A stretch of DNA of 64,000 nt from Ferruginibacter sp. (GTDB lineage: Bacteria; Bacteroidota; Bacteroidia; Chitinophagales; Chitinophagaceae). Of this stretch, positions 53,488 to 64,000 are shown piece after piece; within the stretch, counting starts at the first letter, position 1; each line of letters opens with the position of its first letter. The stretch lies in the NCBI GenBank assembly GCA_013141435.1, contig JABFQZ010000001.1:124001-188000 (forward strand), read 5' to 3'. A program made the translations under genes and the position numbers. The notes under the pieces were generated by a model that was not told the DNA's origin, did no database searches, and worked only from the letters and a program-made list of their open reading frames with translations.

Positions 53488-53907
53488 TTAGTTACAATTT
53501 CCACATGGCCAGTTGGTATCTAAATCTATTGCAGTAACAACAGTAATTTCATTTTGGTGTGGTGCAAAAACAATACGTACATGCTGCCCATCATGTGTTG
53601 TTCCTTCCAAAGGGTATGTTATTCCTTTTTCAGTTTCCTGCTCTTTATTGTAATTTATTAATCCAGTTTCTAATATTTCTTTTATTTCGCTTTCATCAAT
53701 ATGTCTACAATCCATACGGCATTTTGCATGGCGACTATATTTTATAGTTTTGTTACCTTCTCTTAATTGTGTATAAGCATCAGTTACATTTTCTACAGTT
53801 ACCCTTTCTGTTATTTTTTTTGATTTGCCTCTTTGGTTATTTTTTATCCAAAATAAAAAAAGGGCTGCTATTAGTAAAATTAAGTACGAAACATTTTTAT
53901 TTTTCAC
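53488..53907 (-). CDS. DUF4258 domain membrane-anchored protein
   Basis: N-terminal TM; YSRHAKCRMDCRHIDESEIKEILETG...HVRIVFAPHQNEITVVTAIDL. Confidence 0.85.
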   Translation of the reverse strand: MKNKNVSYLILLIAALFLFWIKNNQRGKSKKITERVTVENVTDAYTQLREGNKTIKYSRHAKCRMDCRHIDESEIKEILETGLINYNKEQETEKGITYPLEGTTHDGQHVRIVFAPHQNEITVVTAIDLDTNWPCGNCN

Positions 53908-54129
53908 TTGTGCAAGGTATGCAATTATTAAAAAACTTAGCGAAATTGAATTAAAAATGTAAAATTGAAATGTTCTATAAAAACATTTTGTATTTATAGA
54001 ATTTCTTTAAACACAAACTAAATCTTTTCTTATAATTATTCCCCAAAAAATAAACAGTAGAATTATTAAATAATGCATTTTCAATTTCGTACATTTGTAA
54101 CACCAAATATTCACTACAATATTCTTTAT

Positions 54130-54846
54130 ATGACTTGGAAACTTTTTTTTACCTCATCTATCGGAAAAAAAATTACGATGGGTGCTACAGGTTTATTTCT
54201 AATTTCTTTTTTAGTAATACATGCACTTTTAAATTCTATGATTTTTTATAACGATGGTGGTGAAACGTTTAACCATTGGGGGCATTTTATGGGTAGTAAT
54301 TTAATTATACGTACCATGGAAATAGGGTTAATGGCTTTTTTGTTGCTACATATAGTGCAGGGGTTAAAACTCTGGAAACAAAACACTGCCGCTAGACCTG
54401 TAAAATACATGGTTTCTAAAGCTGATAGCAAGAGCAAATGGTATAGCAAAAGCATGGGGTTATTGGGTACACTTATTTTAATATTTTTAATAATGCATTT
54501 TTATCATTTTTGGGTACCTAGTCGTTTTGGTGGCATGTTTAATGTACAAGCACTTGGCGAAGCTACACTTGGGCAAGAGTACAATAATCAAACTGTACAT
54601 AATTTATATCAAGAAATGTTGAATGTTTTTGGTAGAAATTTGATGGTAGTTATTGTATATGTATTGGGTTGTTTTTCGTTGTGTTGGCATTTATTGCATG
54701 GTTTTCAAAGTGCATTTCAAACATTTGGAGTAAGCCATAAAAAATATACTCCTATTATAAAAACTATTGGTGTTGTATATTCAGTAGGTATTTCGTTGTT
54801 GTTTGCAAGTATGCCTGTTGCAATGTATTTGGGTTGGGTAAAATGA
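54130..54846 (+). CDS. sdhC: Succinate dehydrogenase cytochrome b subunit
   Basis: SSIGKKITMGATGLFLISFLVIHALLN...; start of sdhCAB. Confidence 0.94.
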   Translation: MTWKLFFTSSIGKKITMGATGLFLISFLVIHALLNSMIFYNDGGETFNHWGHFMGSNLIIRTMEIGLMAFLLLHIVQGLKLWKQNTAARPVKYMVSKADSKSKWYSKSMGLLGTLILIFLIMHFYHFWVPSRFGGMFNVQALGEATLGQEYNNQTVHNLYQEMLNVFGRNLMVVIVYVLGCFSLCWHLLHGFQSAFQTFGVSHKKYTPIIKTIGVVYSVGISLLFASMPVAMYLGWVK

Positions 54847-55116
54847 GATGTGAGTATTGAGTTTAGTATTTTAAATTCAAAACTTAATTTTTAATATTGG
54901 GCTTTAAACTTTTTATATCGCCTTAATTAAAGAAGAATAAAGATTTGCCTTAGAAGTGAGTGACACAACGATGATGACCATAGTTATTGTTTTTGATTGG
55001 ACAAAAAAAATATTTTTTATAAGAAAAGGGAAATTAAAAATTTGATTAAAACAGGAATTTTAAAATTTCACAAACTTTCTCCTTTGTGAGGTAGATGTGA
55101 AGTAAAAAAAACATTT

Positions 55117-57087
55117 ATGAATTCAAATATTCCACACGGCGAAATGAGCCAAAAATGGGAAGATTACAAAGGTCATGTAAAGCTTGTAAACCCTGCCAAT
55201 AAACGAAAATTAGAAGTAATTGTAGTAGGCACTGGTTTGGCTGGAGCATCGGCAGCAGCAGCTTTAGGGGAGCTTGGCTATAAAGTAAAAGCATTTTGTT
55301 TTCAGGATAGTGCAAGGCGTGCACATAGTATAGCCGCACAAGGTGGTATAAATGCTGCAAAAAATTATCAAAATGATGGAGATTCTGTTTTTCGCTTGTT
55401 TTATGATACTGTAAAAGGTGGAGATTACCGTGCAAGAGAAGCAAATGTACACAGACTTGCCGAAGTGAGTAATGCAATTATAGACCAATGTGTGGCACAA
55501 GGTGTACCATTTGCTAGAGAATATGGTGGCTTATTGAGCAATCGTAGTTTTGGTGGAACGCAGGTGCAACGCACTTTTTATGCAGCTGGGCAAACAGGGC
55601 AACAACTACTTTTGGGTGCTTACAGTGCTATTGAAAGGCAAGTGGCTTTGGGCAATGTAACCATGTTTCGCAGGCACGAAATGTTAGATGTAGTACTTAT
55701 AGATGGAGTAGCAAAAGGTATAATAGCAAAAGATTTAATAACTGGCCAATTGGAAAGACATGGAGCTCATGCGGTATTATTGTGTACAGGTGGATACGGA
55801 AATGTATTTTATTTGAGCACCAATGCCATGGGAAGCAATGTAACAGCAGCTTGGAAAGCACATAAAAAAGGTGCATTTTTTGGCAATCCATGTTTTACAC
55901 AAATACACCCAACTTGCATACCTGTGAGTGGCGACCACCAAAGTAAACTTACCCTAATGAGCGAAAGTTTGCGTAACGATGGAAGAATATGGGTACCCAA
56001 AAAACAAGGCGATAACCGCAAAGGAAGTGAAATACCAGAAGAGGAAAGAGATTATTATTTAGAAAGAAGATACCCTGCGTTTGGCAATTTAGTACCAAGA
56101 GATGTAGCAAGCCGTGCTGCTAAAGAACGCTGCGATGCTGGCTTTGGTGTAGGTACTACTAAAATGGCAGTATTTTTAGACTTTGCAGATGCTATAAAAA
56201 GATATGGAAAAATAGAAGTTGGCAAAAAAGCCCTAACCAATGTAAGCGAAGCCGAAATTATTGTAATAGGCAAAGAAGTAGTTAAAGAAAAATACGGTAA
56301 TCTTTTTGAAATGTACGAAAAAATTACTGGCGAAAACCCATACGAAATGCCTATGCGTATTTACCCTGCCGTACATTATACAATGGGAGGCTTATGGGTA
56401 GATTATGAATTGCAAACTACAGTAAAAGGATTATATGCTTTAGGCGAAGCAAATTTTAGCGATCATGGTGCAAACCGTTTAGGAGCATCGGCACTTATGC
56501 AAGGCCTAGCCGATGGTTACTTTGTAATACCATATACTTTAGGCAATTATTTGGCCGATGAAATACGCTCTGGTGCTGTAGATACTAACCAACAAGCTTT
56601 TGTAGATGCTGAAAAAATAGTGGCTGATAGGTTGAATAAATTGATGAACATTAAAGGAACACAAACGGTAGAAAGTTTTCATAAACGCTTAGGAAAAATA
56701 ATGTGGGATAAGTGCGGCATGGCTCGTAACGAAAAAGGATTACAAGAAGCCATTGTAGAAATACAAGCATTGAAAAAAGAATTTTGGAGCAATGTTCGAG
56801 TGCCTGGCGAAATAAATGAAATGAACCCAGAGTTGGATAAAGCAGGTAGAGTAGCCGATTTTATGGAGCTTGGAGAGCTTATGTGTAAAGATGCATTGAA
56901 TAGAAACGAAAGCTGCGGTGGGCATTTTAGAGAAGAAAGTCAAACCGACGAAGGCGAAGCAAAAAGAGATGATGATAATTTTGCTTATGTAGCGGCTTGG
57001 GAAAACAAAGGCGAAAGCGATTGGCAATTGCACAAAGAAGATTTGAGTTTTGAAATTGTAAAACCTACACAAAGGAGTTATAAATAA
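55117..57087 (+). CDS. sdhA: Succinate dehydrogenase/fumarate reductase flavoprotein subunit
   Basis: [78 protein letters not shown]. Confidence 0.97.
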   Translation: MNSNIPHGEMSQKWEDYKGHVKLVNPANKRKLEVIVVGTGLAGASAAAALGELGYKVKAFCFQDSARRAHSIAAQGGINAAKNYQNDGDSVFRLFYDTVKGGDYRAREANVHRLAEVSNAIIDQCVAQGVPFAREYGGLLSNRSFGGTQVQRTFYAAGQTGQQLLLGAYSAIERQVALGNVTMFRRHEMLDVVLIDGVAKGIIAKDLITGQLERHGAHAVLLCTGGYGNVFYLSTNAMGSNVTAAWKAHKKGAFFGNPCFTQIHPTCIPVSGDHQSKLTLMSESLRNDGRIWVPKKQGDNRKGSEIPEEERDYYLERRYPAFGNLVPRDVASRAAKERCDAGFGVGTTKMAVFLDFADAIKRYGKIEVGKKALTNVSEAEIIVIGKEVVKEKYGNLFEMYEKITGENPYEMPMRIYPAVHYTMGGLWVDYELQTTVKGLYALGEANFSDHGANRLGASALMQGLADGYFVIPYTLGNYLADEIRSGAVDTNQQAFVDAEKIVADRLNKLMNIKGTQTVESFHKRLGKIMWDKCGMARNEKGLQEAIVEIQALKKEFWSNVRVPGEINEMNPELDKAGRVADFMELGELMCKDALNRNESCGGHFREESQTDEGEAKRDDDNFAYVAAWENKGESDWQLHKEDLSFEIVKPTQRSYK

Positions 57088-57120
57088 AAAGTAAACCATT
57101 AAATATAATTAGAAACTACA

Positions 57121-57885
57121 ATGGAACATTACCACATGAATTTGACCCTAAAAATTTGGCGTCAGAAAAACAATAAATCAAAAGGTAGTTTTGAAACTTA
57201 CCAAGTAAAAGACATTTCTAGCGAAATGAGTTTTTTAGAAATGTTTGATGTACTAAATGAGCAACTTATTGTAGATGGTAAAGAGCCAATAGCTTTTGAC
57301 CATGATTGTAGAGAAGGTATTTGCGGTATGTGTAGTATGCATATAAATGGCGAAGCACATGGTCCGTGGGCACAAAACACAACCTGCCAATTGCACATGC
57401 GTGCCTTTAAAGATGGCGAAACCATTGTTGTAGAACCTTGGCGTAGTGGAGCTTTTCCGGTATTAAAAGATTTGGTGGTGGATAGAACCGCCTTTGATAG
57501 AGTAATAGAAACTGGCGGATTTATAAGTGTAAATACAGGAAATGCAGTAGATGCTAACGCAATACCTATCGATAAAAAGAATGCCGATGAAGCATTTAAT
57601 GCAGCATCTTGCATAGGTTGTGGAGCATGTGTAGCCACATGTGTAAATGGAAGTGCTATGCTTTTTGTAAGTGCTAAATTATCGCAATTGGCATTATTGC
57701 CACAAGGTGCACCCGAAAGAGAAAGTAGAGCTTTAAATATGGTAGCTCAAATGGATAAAGAAGGGTTTGGTAATTGTACAAATACCTATGCATGCGAGGC
57801 TCAATGCCCAAAAGGTATTTCGGTTGCTAATATTGCCCGTATGAATAGAGAGTATTTGAGCGCTGGTTTAGGTACTGAAGCATAA
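57121..57885 (+). CDS. sdhB: Succinate dehydrogenase/fumarate reductase iron-sulfur subunit
   Basis: [43 protein letters not shown]. Confidence 0.97.
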   Translation: MEHYHMNLTLKIWRQKNNKSKGSFETYQVKDISSEMSFLEMFDVLNEQLIVDGKEPIAFDHDCREGICGMCSMHINGEAHGPWAQNTTCQLHMRAFKDGETIVVEPWRSGAFPVLKDLVVDRTAFDRVIETGGFISVNTGNAVDANAIPIDKKNADEAFNAASCIGCGACVATCVNGSAMLFVSAKLSQLALLPQGAPERESRALNMVAQMDKEGFGNCTNTYACEAQCPKGISVANIARMNREYLSAGLGTEA

Positions 57886-58013
57886 ATGTTGGCAATAATG
57901 TGGTGCTATTATTTGTTAATTCATTCCATAAACAGTTAATGCCAATTCTATTTTATAAAAGGTATATACCATGCACTAAAGATGGCATAATTTCGTAAAT
58001 TTGCAACAAAAAA

Positions 58014-59141
58014 ATGCTTCCCACTTTAGATTTTTTAATATCCAACACTACCAATATTTCGCTTAAAAATATTGCACAAAAAGTAAAAGACAGTGAGCGC
58101 ATTACCAACGATGAGTGCCAAATACTTTTTGAGCAAGCCGATTTGCCATTTGCTGGAGTATTAGCCAATTATATCAGGGAAAAACTGCATGGCAACAAAA
58201 CTTATTTTAATCGTAATTTTCATATAGAGCCAACCAATGTTTGTGTATTTAGTTGCAAATTTTGCTCGTACTCAAAATTATATGCACAAAAAGAAGAAGG
58301 CTGGGAGCTTAGCATAGATCAAATGCTTGACATTGTAAAAACTTACGATAATAAGCCAATAACCGAAGTGCATATAGTAGGCGGCGTGCACCCAAAAATG
58401 AATATAGATTATTTTATAGAGCTCATACAAAAAATAAAAGCGCATAGGCCAAGTTTGCATATAAAAGGATTTACAGCGGTAGAGTTAGATTATATGTTTA
58501 GAAAAGCAAAACTAACTATAGCACAAGGCATGAAGGTATTAAATGATGCTGGCTTACAATCTTTGCCAGGTGGCGGTGCCGAAATTTTTCATGAAGATAT
58601 ACGCTCACAAATTTGTGCCGATAAAGTATCGGGCAATGGCTGGTTGCAAATACACGAAGAGGCACACAACTTAGGTATGCATAGCAATGCAACCATGCTT
58701 TATGGCCATATAGAAAAATACGAGCATTTGGTACACCACATGAGCCAATTAAGAACCTTGCAAGATAAAACAAAAGGCTTTAATACATTTATACCATTAA
58801 AATTTAGGAATAGCAATAACGATATGAGCCATGTAGCCGAAAGCAGTATCACAGAAGATATGCGCTTATATGCTATTGCAAGAATTTACTTAGATAATTT
58901 TCCTCATTTAAAAGCATATTGGCCAATGCTTGGCAGGCAAAATGCACAACTAAGTCTTTCGTTTGGTGTAAATGATATAGATGGCACCATAGATGATACT
59001 ACCAAAATATATAGTATGGCTGGCAGCGAAGAGCAAACACCTACCATGACCACCGAAGAACTTGTAATGCTTATAAAACAAGCAAAACGAACGCCTATAG
59101 AAAGAGATACTTTGTATAATGAAATAAATATTTTTGAGTAA
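58014..59141 (+). CDS. mqnE: Radical SAM aminofutalosine synthase
   Basis: EPTNVCVFSCKFCSYSK (CX3CX2C), VGGVHPKMNIDYF, LQSLPGGGAEIF. Confidence 0.92.
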   Translation: MLPTLDFLISNTTNISLKNIAQKVKDSERITNDECQILFEQADLPFAGVLANYIREKLHGNKTYFNRNFHIEPTNVCVFSCKFCSYSKLYAQKEEGWELSIDQMLDIVKTYDNKPITEVHIVGGVHPKMNIDYFIELIQKIKAHRPSLHIKGFTAVELDYMFRKAKLTIAQGMKVLNDAGLQSLPGGGAEIFHEDIRSQICADKVSGNGWLQIHEEAHNLGMHSNATMLYGHIEKYEHLVHHMSQLRTLQDKTKGFNTFIPLKFRNSNNDMSHVAESSITEDMRLYAIARIYLDNFPHLKAYWPMLGRQNAQLSLSFGVNDIDGTIDDTTKIYSMAGSEEQTPTMTTEELVMLIKQAKRTPIERDTLYNEINIFE

Positions 59142-59277
59142 TAGAGTATACTACATAATATGTAAATGTTGATAGGTGCTTCAAAATAAGTTACTTAAAC
59201 TAACACAAACCACAACCTTTTTTATACATACATTTGCATAAATATTACTGTTGTAAAATAGCTAAACCACACATACT

Positions 59278-60549
59278 ATGGCACAAGATGCATTTAAAAA
59301 ATTTATAAACCCTAAAAAAAATAGTGTTGTAAAAGAAGAATATAGGCAAGAAAAGAAAAAAGCTTTGAAAGAAAAGCGAGCCTATTTTGAAACCAAAAAA
59401 GCCGAAGAATATAAAGCTAGGCAAATTAAGAGAGGCGTATTACCTCTTGAACCATCTACCAAAAAAGTGGTTTTTGAACCAAAGAAAAATGGTGGCAAAT
59501 CGATTGTACAAACTACTCAAAATCAAATTACAACAGATGTTGTAATGCCATTAAATAAGTTTTTGGCACATTGCGGAATATGCTCTCGTAGAGATGCAGT
59601 AGCAGTTATTGCTTCAAATACTGTAAAAGTAAACGATACAATTTGTACCGAACCTGGCTACAAAGTTCAACCTACCGATAGTGTAGAGTATAATGGTAAA
59701 AAGTTATTTGTAACCAAAAACTTGGTTTATATTTTACTTAACAAACCCAAGGATTATATAACTACTACCGACGATCCTCAGGGTCGTAAAACCGTTTTGG
59801 ATTTAATACGCCAAGCTACGGTAGAAAGAGTTTACCCAATTGGCAGGTTAGATAGAAACACATCTGGAGTTTTATTGCTTACAAATGATGGAGATCTTAC
59901 ACAGAAACTATCTCACCCCAGTTTTGCTATTACAAAAATATATCAAGTAAAATTAGATAAGAATTTAACCAAAAATGATTTCGAAAAAATTCTAACTGGC
60001 CTTGTATTAGAAGATGGATTGGTACTTGTAGATAGTCTTGCTTATGCCGATGCAAAGGATAAATCTATAATAGGTATAGAAATACATAGTGGTCGTAATC
60101 GTATAGTGCGCCGTATATTTGAAAGCCTTGGTTACGATGTAAAAGGCTTAGATAGAGTAATGTATGCAGGGCTTACAAAGAAAAATGTAGAGCGTAGCAA
60201 ATGGCGCTATCTCAGCGAAAAAGAAATTCGAGTACTGAAATACATGAACGAATCTAAAAGAGGAAAAAAGCAAGTAAATGATTTAAACACTATAAATGAA
60301 AATAAAAAAATACTAGATATTGAAATAGATAAAAAGAAAGGGAAAGATTTTACAAATGCTGAAATAGATGCAGCTTTAGAAAATACAATTGTATTACCAA
60401 AAGCGCCCAAAAATAAGAGGGAAATAAAAACACCTCAACCCAGAAAATTTAAAACCCATTCCGAAAAAAAAGCAGCAGCTTTAGCTAAAACAGAAACAGT
60501 CGGTAAAGCAATAGTTTTAAAAAAACAAAAATCTGTAAAAAATAAATAA
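59278..60549 (+). CDS. RluB/RsuA family pseudouridine synthase with lysine-rich N- and C-terminal extensions
   Basis: S4 domain PLNKFLAHCGICSRRDAV; YPIGRLDRNTSGVLLLTNDGDL; GRNRIVRRIFESLGYDV; extensions both basic. Confidence 0.93.
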   Translation: MAQDAFKKFINPKKNSVVKEEYRQEKKKALKEKRAYFETKKAEEYKARQIKRGVLPLEPSTKKVVFEPKKNGGKSIVQTTQNQITTDVVMPLNKFLAHCGICSRRDAVAVIASNTVKVNDTICTEPGYKVQPTDSVEYNGKKLFVTKNLVYILLNKPKDYITTTDDPQGRKTVLDLIRQATVERVYPIGRLDRNTSGVLLLTNDGDLTQKLSHPSFAITKIYQVKLDKNLTKNDFEKILTGLVLEDGLVLVDSLAYADAKDKSIIGIEIHSGRNRIVRRIFESLGYDVKGLDRVMYAGLTKKNVERSKWRYLSEKEIRVLKYMNESKRGKKQVNDLNTINENKKILDIEIDKKKGKDFTNAEIDAALENTIVLPKAPKNKREIKTPQPRKFKTHSEKKAAALAKTETVGKAIVLKKQKSVKNK

Positions 60550-60607
60550 AAATAAGGCACAATAAGTAATTAAAAAACTTTGTTTCGTTGTGCGAAACTA
60601 ATTAATA

Positions 60608-61324
60608 ATGTCAAAAAATAAATTCGAAATAATTTTTGAAAACAATGATTTTGTAGCAATAAATAAAGCAAGTGGGTTGCTAACTATACCAGATAGAGAA
60701 CAAACTGAAAAATCATTGAAAGAATACCTACTAGAAAAATACGGTAACATTTTTACTGTACATAGGTTAGATAAAGATACAAGTGGTTTGATAATATTTG
60801 CCAAAACCGAAATAACTCATAAATACCTTTGCAAAATTTTTGAAGATAGGGGAGTAGAGAAATTTTACTTAGGAGTAGTAAAAGGACAACCAATAGAAAA
60901 TGCAGGAGTAATAGACGCTCCAATAACTGATCATCTTACTCGTAAAGGTACAATGACAGTGCATCGTAGCGGAAAAGAATCTAAAACAGGGTACGAAGTG
61001 TTAGATGGAAATGTAAATTATTCATTAGTATCGTTTCAACTATTTACTGGTCGTACGCATCAAATAAGAGTACATTGTAAAGAAATAGGTCACCCACTTA
61101 CTTGCGACCCACTATATGGTGACGGCAAGCCAGTGCTTTTATCATCTATCAAAAAAAATTATAAACTTGGTAAGCATGATTTGGAAGAAAGACCAATGAT
61201 AAATAGACTTGCTTTACATTCGTACAAACTCAATTTTGAAGATATACATGGAGCCAAAATTGAATTGTGTGCCGAAGCACCAAAAGAATTTAGAGCTTTA
61301 ATGCAACAATTAAAAAGAAAATAA
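60608..61324 (+). CDS. RluA family pseudouridine synthase
   Basis: VHRLDKDTSGLIIFAKT; TGRTHQIRVHCKEIGHPLTCDPLYG. Confidence 0.94.
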   Translation: MSKNKFEIIFENNDFVAINKASGLLTIPDREQTEKSLKEYLLEKYGNIFTVHRLDKDTSGLIIFAKTEITHKYLCKIFEDRGVEKFYLGVVKGQPIENAGVIDAPITDHLTRKGTMTVHRSGKESKTGYEVLDGNVNYSLVSFQLFTGRTHQIRVHCKEIGHPLTCDPLYGDGKPVLLSSIKKNYKLGKHDLEERPMINRLALHSYKLNFEDIHGAKIELCAEAPKEFRALMQQLKRK

Positions 61325-61349
61325 AAGCCTTCCTAAAAAGGAAGGCTTA
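61324..61349. terminator. Terminator shared by convergent genes
   Basis: aaagccttcctaaaaaggaaggctt. Confidence 0.85.
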
Positions 61350-61376
61350 CTGATTAAAATTTAACCCCCGAAAAAC

Positions 61377-62015
61377 CTAATCAATATTTGGTTGTGCCGT
61401 ATATCTTAAATATGGCTTTACAATTTTTATTCCCTTTGCAAATTTTCTTTCAGCATCTGCAGTGCTTACTGCAAGCGATACTATTACATCTTCGCCTTGC
61501 TTCCAATCTGCTGGTGTAGCCACACTATAATTTGCAGCTAACTGCAATGAATCAATAACCCGTAGTACTTCAATAAAATTTCTGCCAGTACTTGCAGGAT
61601 ATGTAAGCGATAGTTTGAGTTTTTTATCGGGTCCAATAATAAACAACGATCGTACTGTAAAAGTTTCCGATGCGTTTGGGTGAATCATATCATACAAACT
61701 TGCAACATTCTTTTCTTCATCGGCTATTATTGGAAAATCTACCGTACAATTTTGTGTTTCGTTAATATCTTTTACCCAATCTTTGTGCTTTTCTAAGCCA
61801 TCTACACTTACTGCAAGTACTTTTACATTTCGTTGTGCAAATTCGCTTTTTAATGCCGCAGTACGCCCAAGTTCAGTTGTACATACTGGTGTATAATCGG
61901 CAGGGTGCGAAAATAATACACCCCAACTATCACCCAAATAGTCGTAAAAATTTATATCTCCTTCAGTTGTTTGTGCTGTAAAATTTGGAGCAGCATCTCC
62001 TAATTGTAAACTCAT
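61377..62015 (-). CDS. Peroxiredoxin (1-Cys/Prx6 type)
   Basis: SHPADYTPVCTTELG; C-terminal KGIKIVKPYLRYTAQP. Confidence 0.94.
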   Translation of the reverse strand: MSLQLGDAAPNFTAQTTEGDINFYDYLGDSWGVLFSHPADYTPVCTTELGRTAALKSEFAQRNVKVLAVSVDGLEKHKDWVKDINETQNCTVDFPIIADEEKNVASLYDMIHPNASETFTVRSLFIIGPDKKLKLSLTYPASTGRNFIEVLRVIDSLQLAANYSVATPADWKQGEDVIVSLAVSTADAERKFAKGIKIVKPYLRYTAQPNID

Positions 62016-62166
62016 AGTCTTTTTTTTTATTCTGCAAATATAATACTCTACTAATTAAATAGACTACTAAATTTCTATTTTTTTTAATTTTAAAAACAAT
62101 TTTAATTTCAATAACTTAAGTTGCAAATAATCATCTATTTTTATGCTAAAATGATACTCTAGTTGT

Positions 62167-62586
62167 ATGCTATCAAATAAAACAATATACGGTTTAAAAG
62201 CACTTGGTTATTTAGCAAAAAAATATGGCGATGGTCCAATACTTATTTCTGAAATAGCAAAAGAAAAAAAAATACCTTTAAAATTTTTAGAATCGATTTT
62301 ACTTCTTTTAAAAAAAAATAATATTTTAGAAAGCAAAAAAGGAAAAGGTGGTGGATATTATTTGGCGGTTTCTCCAAAAAAAGTTTCAATAGCTCAAGCA
62401 ATAAGGATTATAGAAGGACCAATTGCATTAGTACATTGCGTAAGTTTAAATTTTTATGAAAAATGTGAAGATTGTAATGAAACTAATTGTGGTCTTAGAA
62501 AAACAATGACAGAAGTAAGAGATGCAACATTAAGAGTACTTACAAAAAAAAATTTAACGCATTTGTCAGATGGGTTTATTTGCTAG
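62167..62586 (+). CDS. Rrf2 family transcriptional regulator
   Basis: YGLKALGYLAKKYGDGPILISEIAKEKKIPLKFLESIL; Cys cluster CVSLNFYEKCEDCNETNCGL. Confidence 0.93.
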   Translation: MLSNKTIYGLKALGYLAKKYGDGPILISEIAKEKKIPLKFLESILLLLKKNNILESKKGKGGGYYLAVSPKKVSIAQAIRIIEGPIALVHCVSLNFYEKCEDCNETNCGLRKTMTEVRDATLRVLTKKNLTHLSDGFIC

Positions 62587-63709
62587 ATGCTCTTTTTAAT
62601 AGCCCTTTCCCAAATCGGTTTTTCACATCATCAATACTTTTATACAAATCATTTTTCTTTTCGTTATTTGCAAACAAATTTGTTTGTACCGCATTGCCAG
62701 TAAGGTCGCTTAAACGTACGCCTAGTAATCGAATAGGTTCTCCTTTTTTGTGTAATTTTTTAAATAATTCTTTTACGATAGGTATAATATCTTCATCGGC
62801 ACTTGTATAATCTATAGAAATTTGTTTCTGAAAAGTTTCAAAATTTGGGTATCTAATTTTTACAGCCACACAACCAGTTACTTTTTCTTCTTTTCTAAGT
62901 TCGTAACATATTTTTTCAGTAAATCGTACAAGTTCAGCATTTATAAATGGTAGCTCATACACAGGTTTATCAAAAGTATTTTCGGTAGATATTGATTTTG
63001 CTTCATGATAATTGGTAACAATTCCATTATGCAAACCATTACATTTTGCAATTAATTCCAACCCAAAACTGCCAAGCCTTTCTTCCAATAACTGTGCAGA
63101 CACATTAGCAATATGCCTTATTTTTTGTACACCTAAATAGGCAAGCACTTCTTGTGCATGCTTGCCCACTCCTGGTATTTCGGCTACAGGTAAAGGTGCT
63201 AAAAATTCTTTTTCTTTTCCAAAAGGTATTTGCAAATAACCATTAGGTTTAGCTTGGTTGGTAGCAATTTTTGCCATCATTTTATTGCTCGATAAACCAA
63301 ACGAAATTGGCAAACCTGTAGCTTGCATTATTTCATTCCTCAAATCAATTGTCCATTGCAGCGGATTAAAAAATTTATCCATGCCAGTAAGGTCTATATA
63401 AAATTCATCTATCGAAGCTTTTTCAAAAAGGGGAGCTTTATCGGCAATAATTTGTGTAACCCAGCGGCTGTATCTACTATATTCGCCCCTTGTACCATGC
63501 ACAAAAATTGCCTGAGGGCAAAGCTGCTTCGCCCTAGCCGATGGCATAGCAGAGTGTATGCCAAATTTACGAGCCTCATAGCTACAAGCTGCTACTACTC
63601 CACGTTCCGAGCCACCTACTATTACAGGCTTGCCTTTAAGCATTGGGTTGTTTAATATCTCTACCGATACAAAAAACGAATCCAAATCAAAATGTGCTAT
63701 AATGCGTTG
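62576..63709 (-). CDS. dinB: DNA polymerase IV (Y family); start codon unclear
   Basis: Caller start is TTG at 63685; same frame open upstream encodes IKQQRIIAHFDLDSFFVSVEI; palm/thumb motifs SIDEFYIDLTGMD, PGVGKHAQEVL. Confidence 0.9.
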   Translation of the reverse strand, partial: QRIIAHFDLDSFFVSVEILNNPMLKGKPVIVGGSERGVVAACSYEARKFGIHSAMPSARAKQLCPQAIFVHGTRGEYSRYSRWVTQIIADKAPLFEKASIDEFYIDLTGMDKFFNPLQWTIDLRNEIMQATGLPISFGLSSNKMMAKIATNQAKPNGYLQIPFGKEKEFLAPLPVAEIPGVGKHAQEVLAYLGVQKIRHIANVSAQLLEERLGSFGLELIAKCNGLHNGIVTNYHEAKSISTENTFDKPVYELPFINAELVRFTEKICYELRKEEKVTGCVAVKIRYPNFETFQKQISIDYTSADEDIIPIVKELFKKLHKKGEPIRLLGVRLSDLTGNAVQTNLFANNEKKNDLYKSIDDVKNRFGKGLLKRASSK

Positions 63710-63796
63710 CTGTTTTATTGCTAAATTATTTTACGCTAAATATTGTTAGTATATTTTTATTTCTTCTTTAGGTTTTAATCACTCCTAATTCATCAT

Positions 63797-64000
63797 CTAT
63801 CCATAAATTTCTAGCAACCCATCTGGCACATCTACATACACTTTTTTATTTTTATTATCCATTTTTATTAAGTTAGCTTCATGTATAGGTATTAGTGCCT
63901 CATTGCCATTATATAAGATAGTACAAAGTATTTGGTGAGGCATTTCCATTACCTCTATTATTGAGCCAAGGTCAGTTTCTCCATCAATTATATTATAGCC
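63797..64000 (-). CDS. rimM: Ribosome maturation factor RimM, C-terminal part (truncated by window end)
   Basis: Manual translation: GYNIIDGETDLGSIIEVMEMPHQILCTILYNGNEALIPIHEANLIKMDNKNKKVYVDVPDGLLEIYG*. Confidence 0.85.
   Translation of the reverse strand, partial: GYNIIDGETDLGSIIEVMEMPHQILCTILYNGNEALIPIHEANLIKMDNKNKKVYVDVPDGLLEIYG

Overview
AT-rich chromosomal window, most consistent with a Bacteroidota genome (Chitinophagales-like; inferred from T9SS sorting domains, three-subunit sdhCAB, GH3/DPP-IV/DUF1415 content and TAnnTTTG-type promoters). Most of it is housekeeping: ccmF and ccmE, rpoB-rpoC, an aquaporin, an ABC ATPase, an FKBP PPIase, an IscA-like protein, a DPP-IV peptidase, atpA, rplK-rplA-rplJ-rplL, fabD, a queuosine-precursor transporter, rseP, dxr, GH3, sdhCAB, mqnE, two pseudouridine synthases, a peroxiredoxin and Rrf2 pair, dinB and the 3' end of rimM. 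Accessory content: T9SS cargo genes, including a 1,950-aa protein with ten Ig-like repeats in a three-unit higher-order pattern; one IS element with an 18-bp inverted repeat and an apparent -1 frameshift at an A7 tract; a ~420-bp non-coding element with ~29-bp terminal inverted repeats; and two gene relics (SNF2 helicase C-terminus, MmeI-like methyltransferase N-terminus). Best leads: the split rplKAJL/rpoBC cluster together with an orphan atpA; a promoter module with an ATTACGTAAT palindrome at identical spacing upstream of two envelope genes; the dockerin-like plus T9SS gene pair; a Cys-type (CxxxY) CcmE; and dinB without a usable ATG/GTG/TTG start. I found no CRISPR array, rRNA or convincing tRNA, and no clear-cut novel multi-gene system. 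All family calls come from motif recognition by eye; no searches were run.
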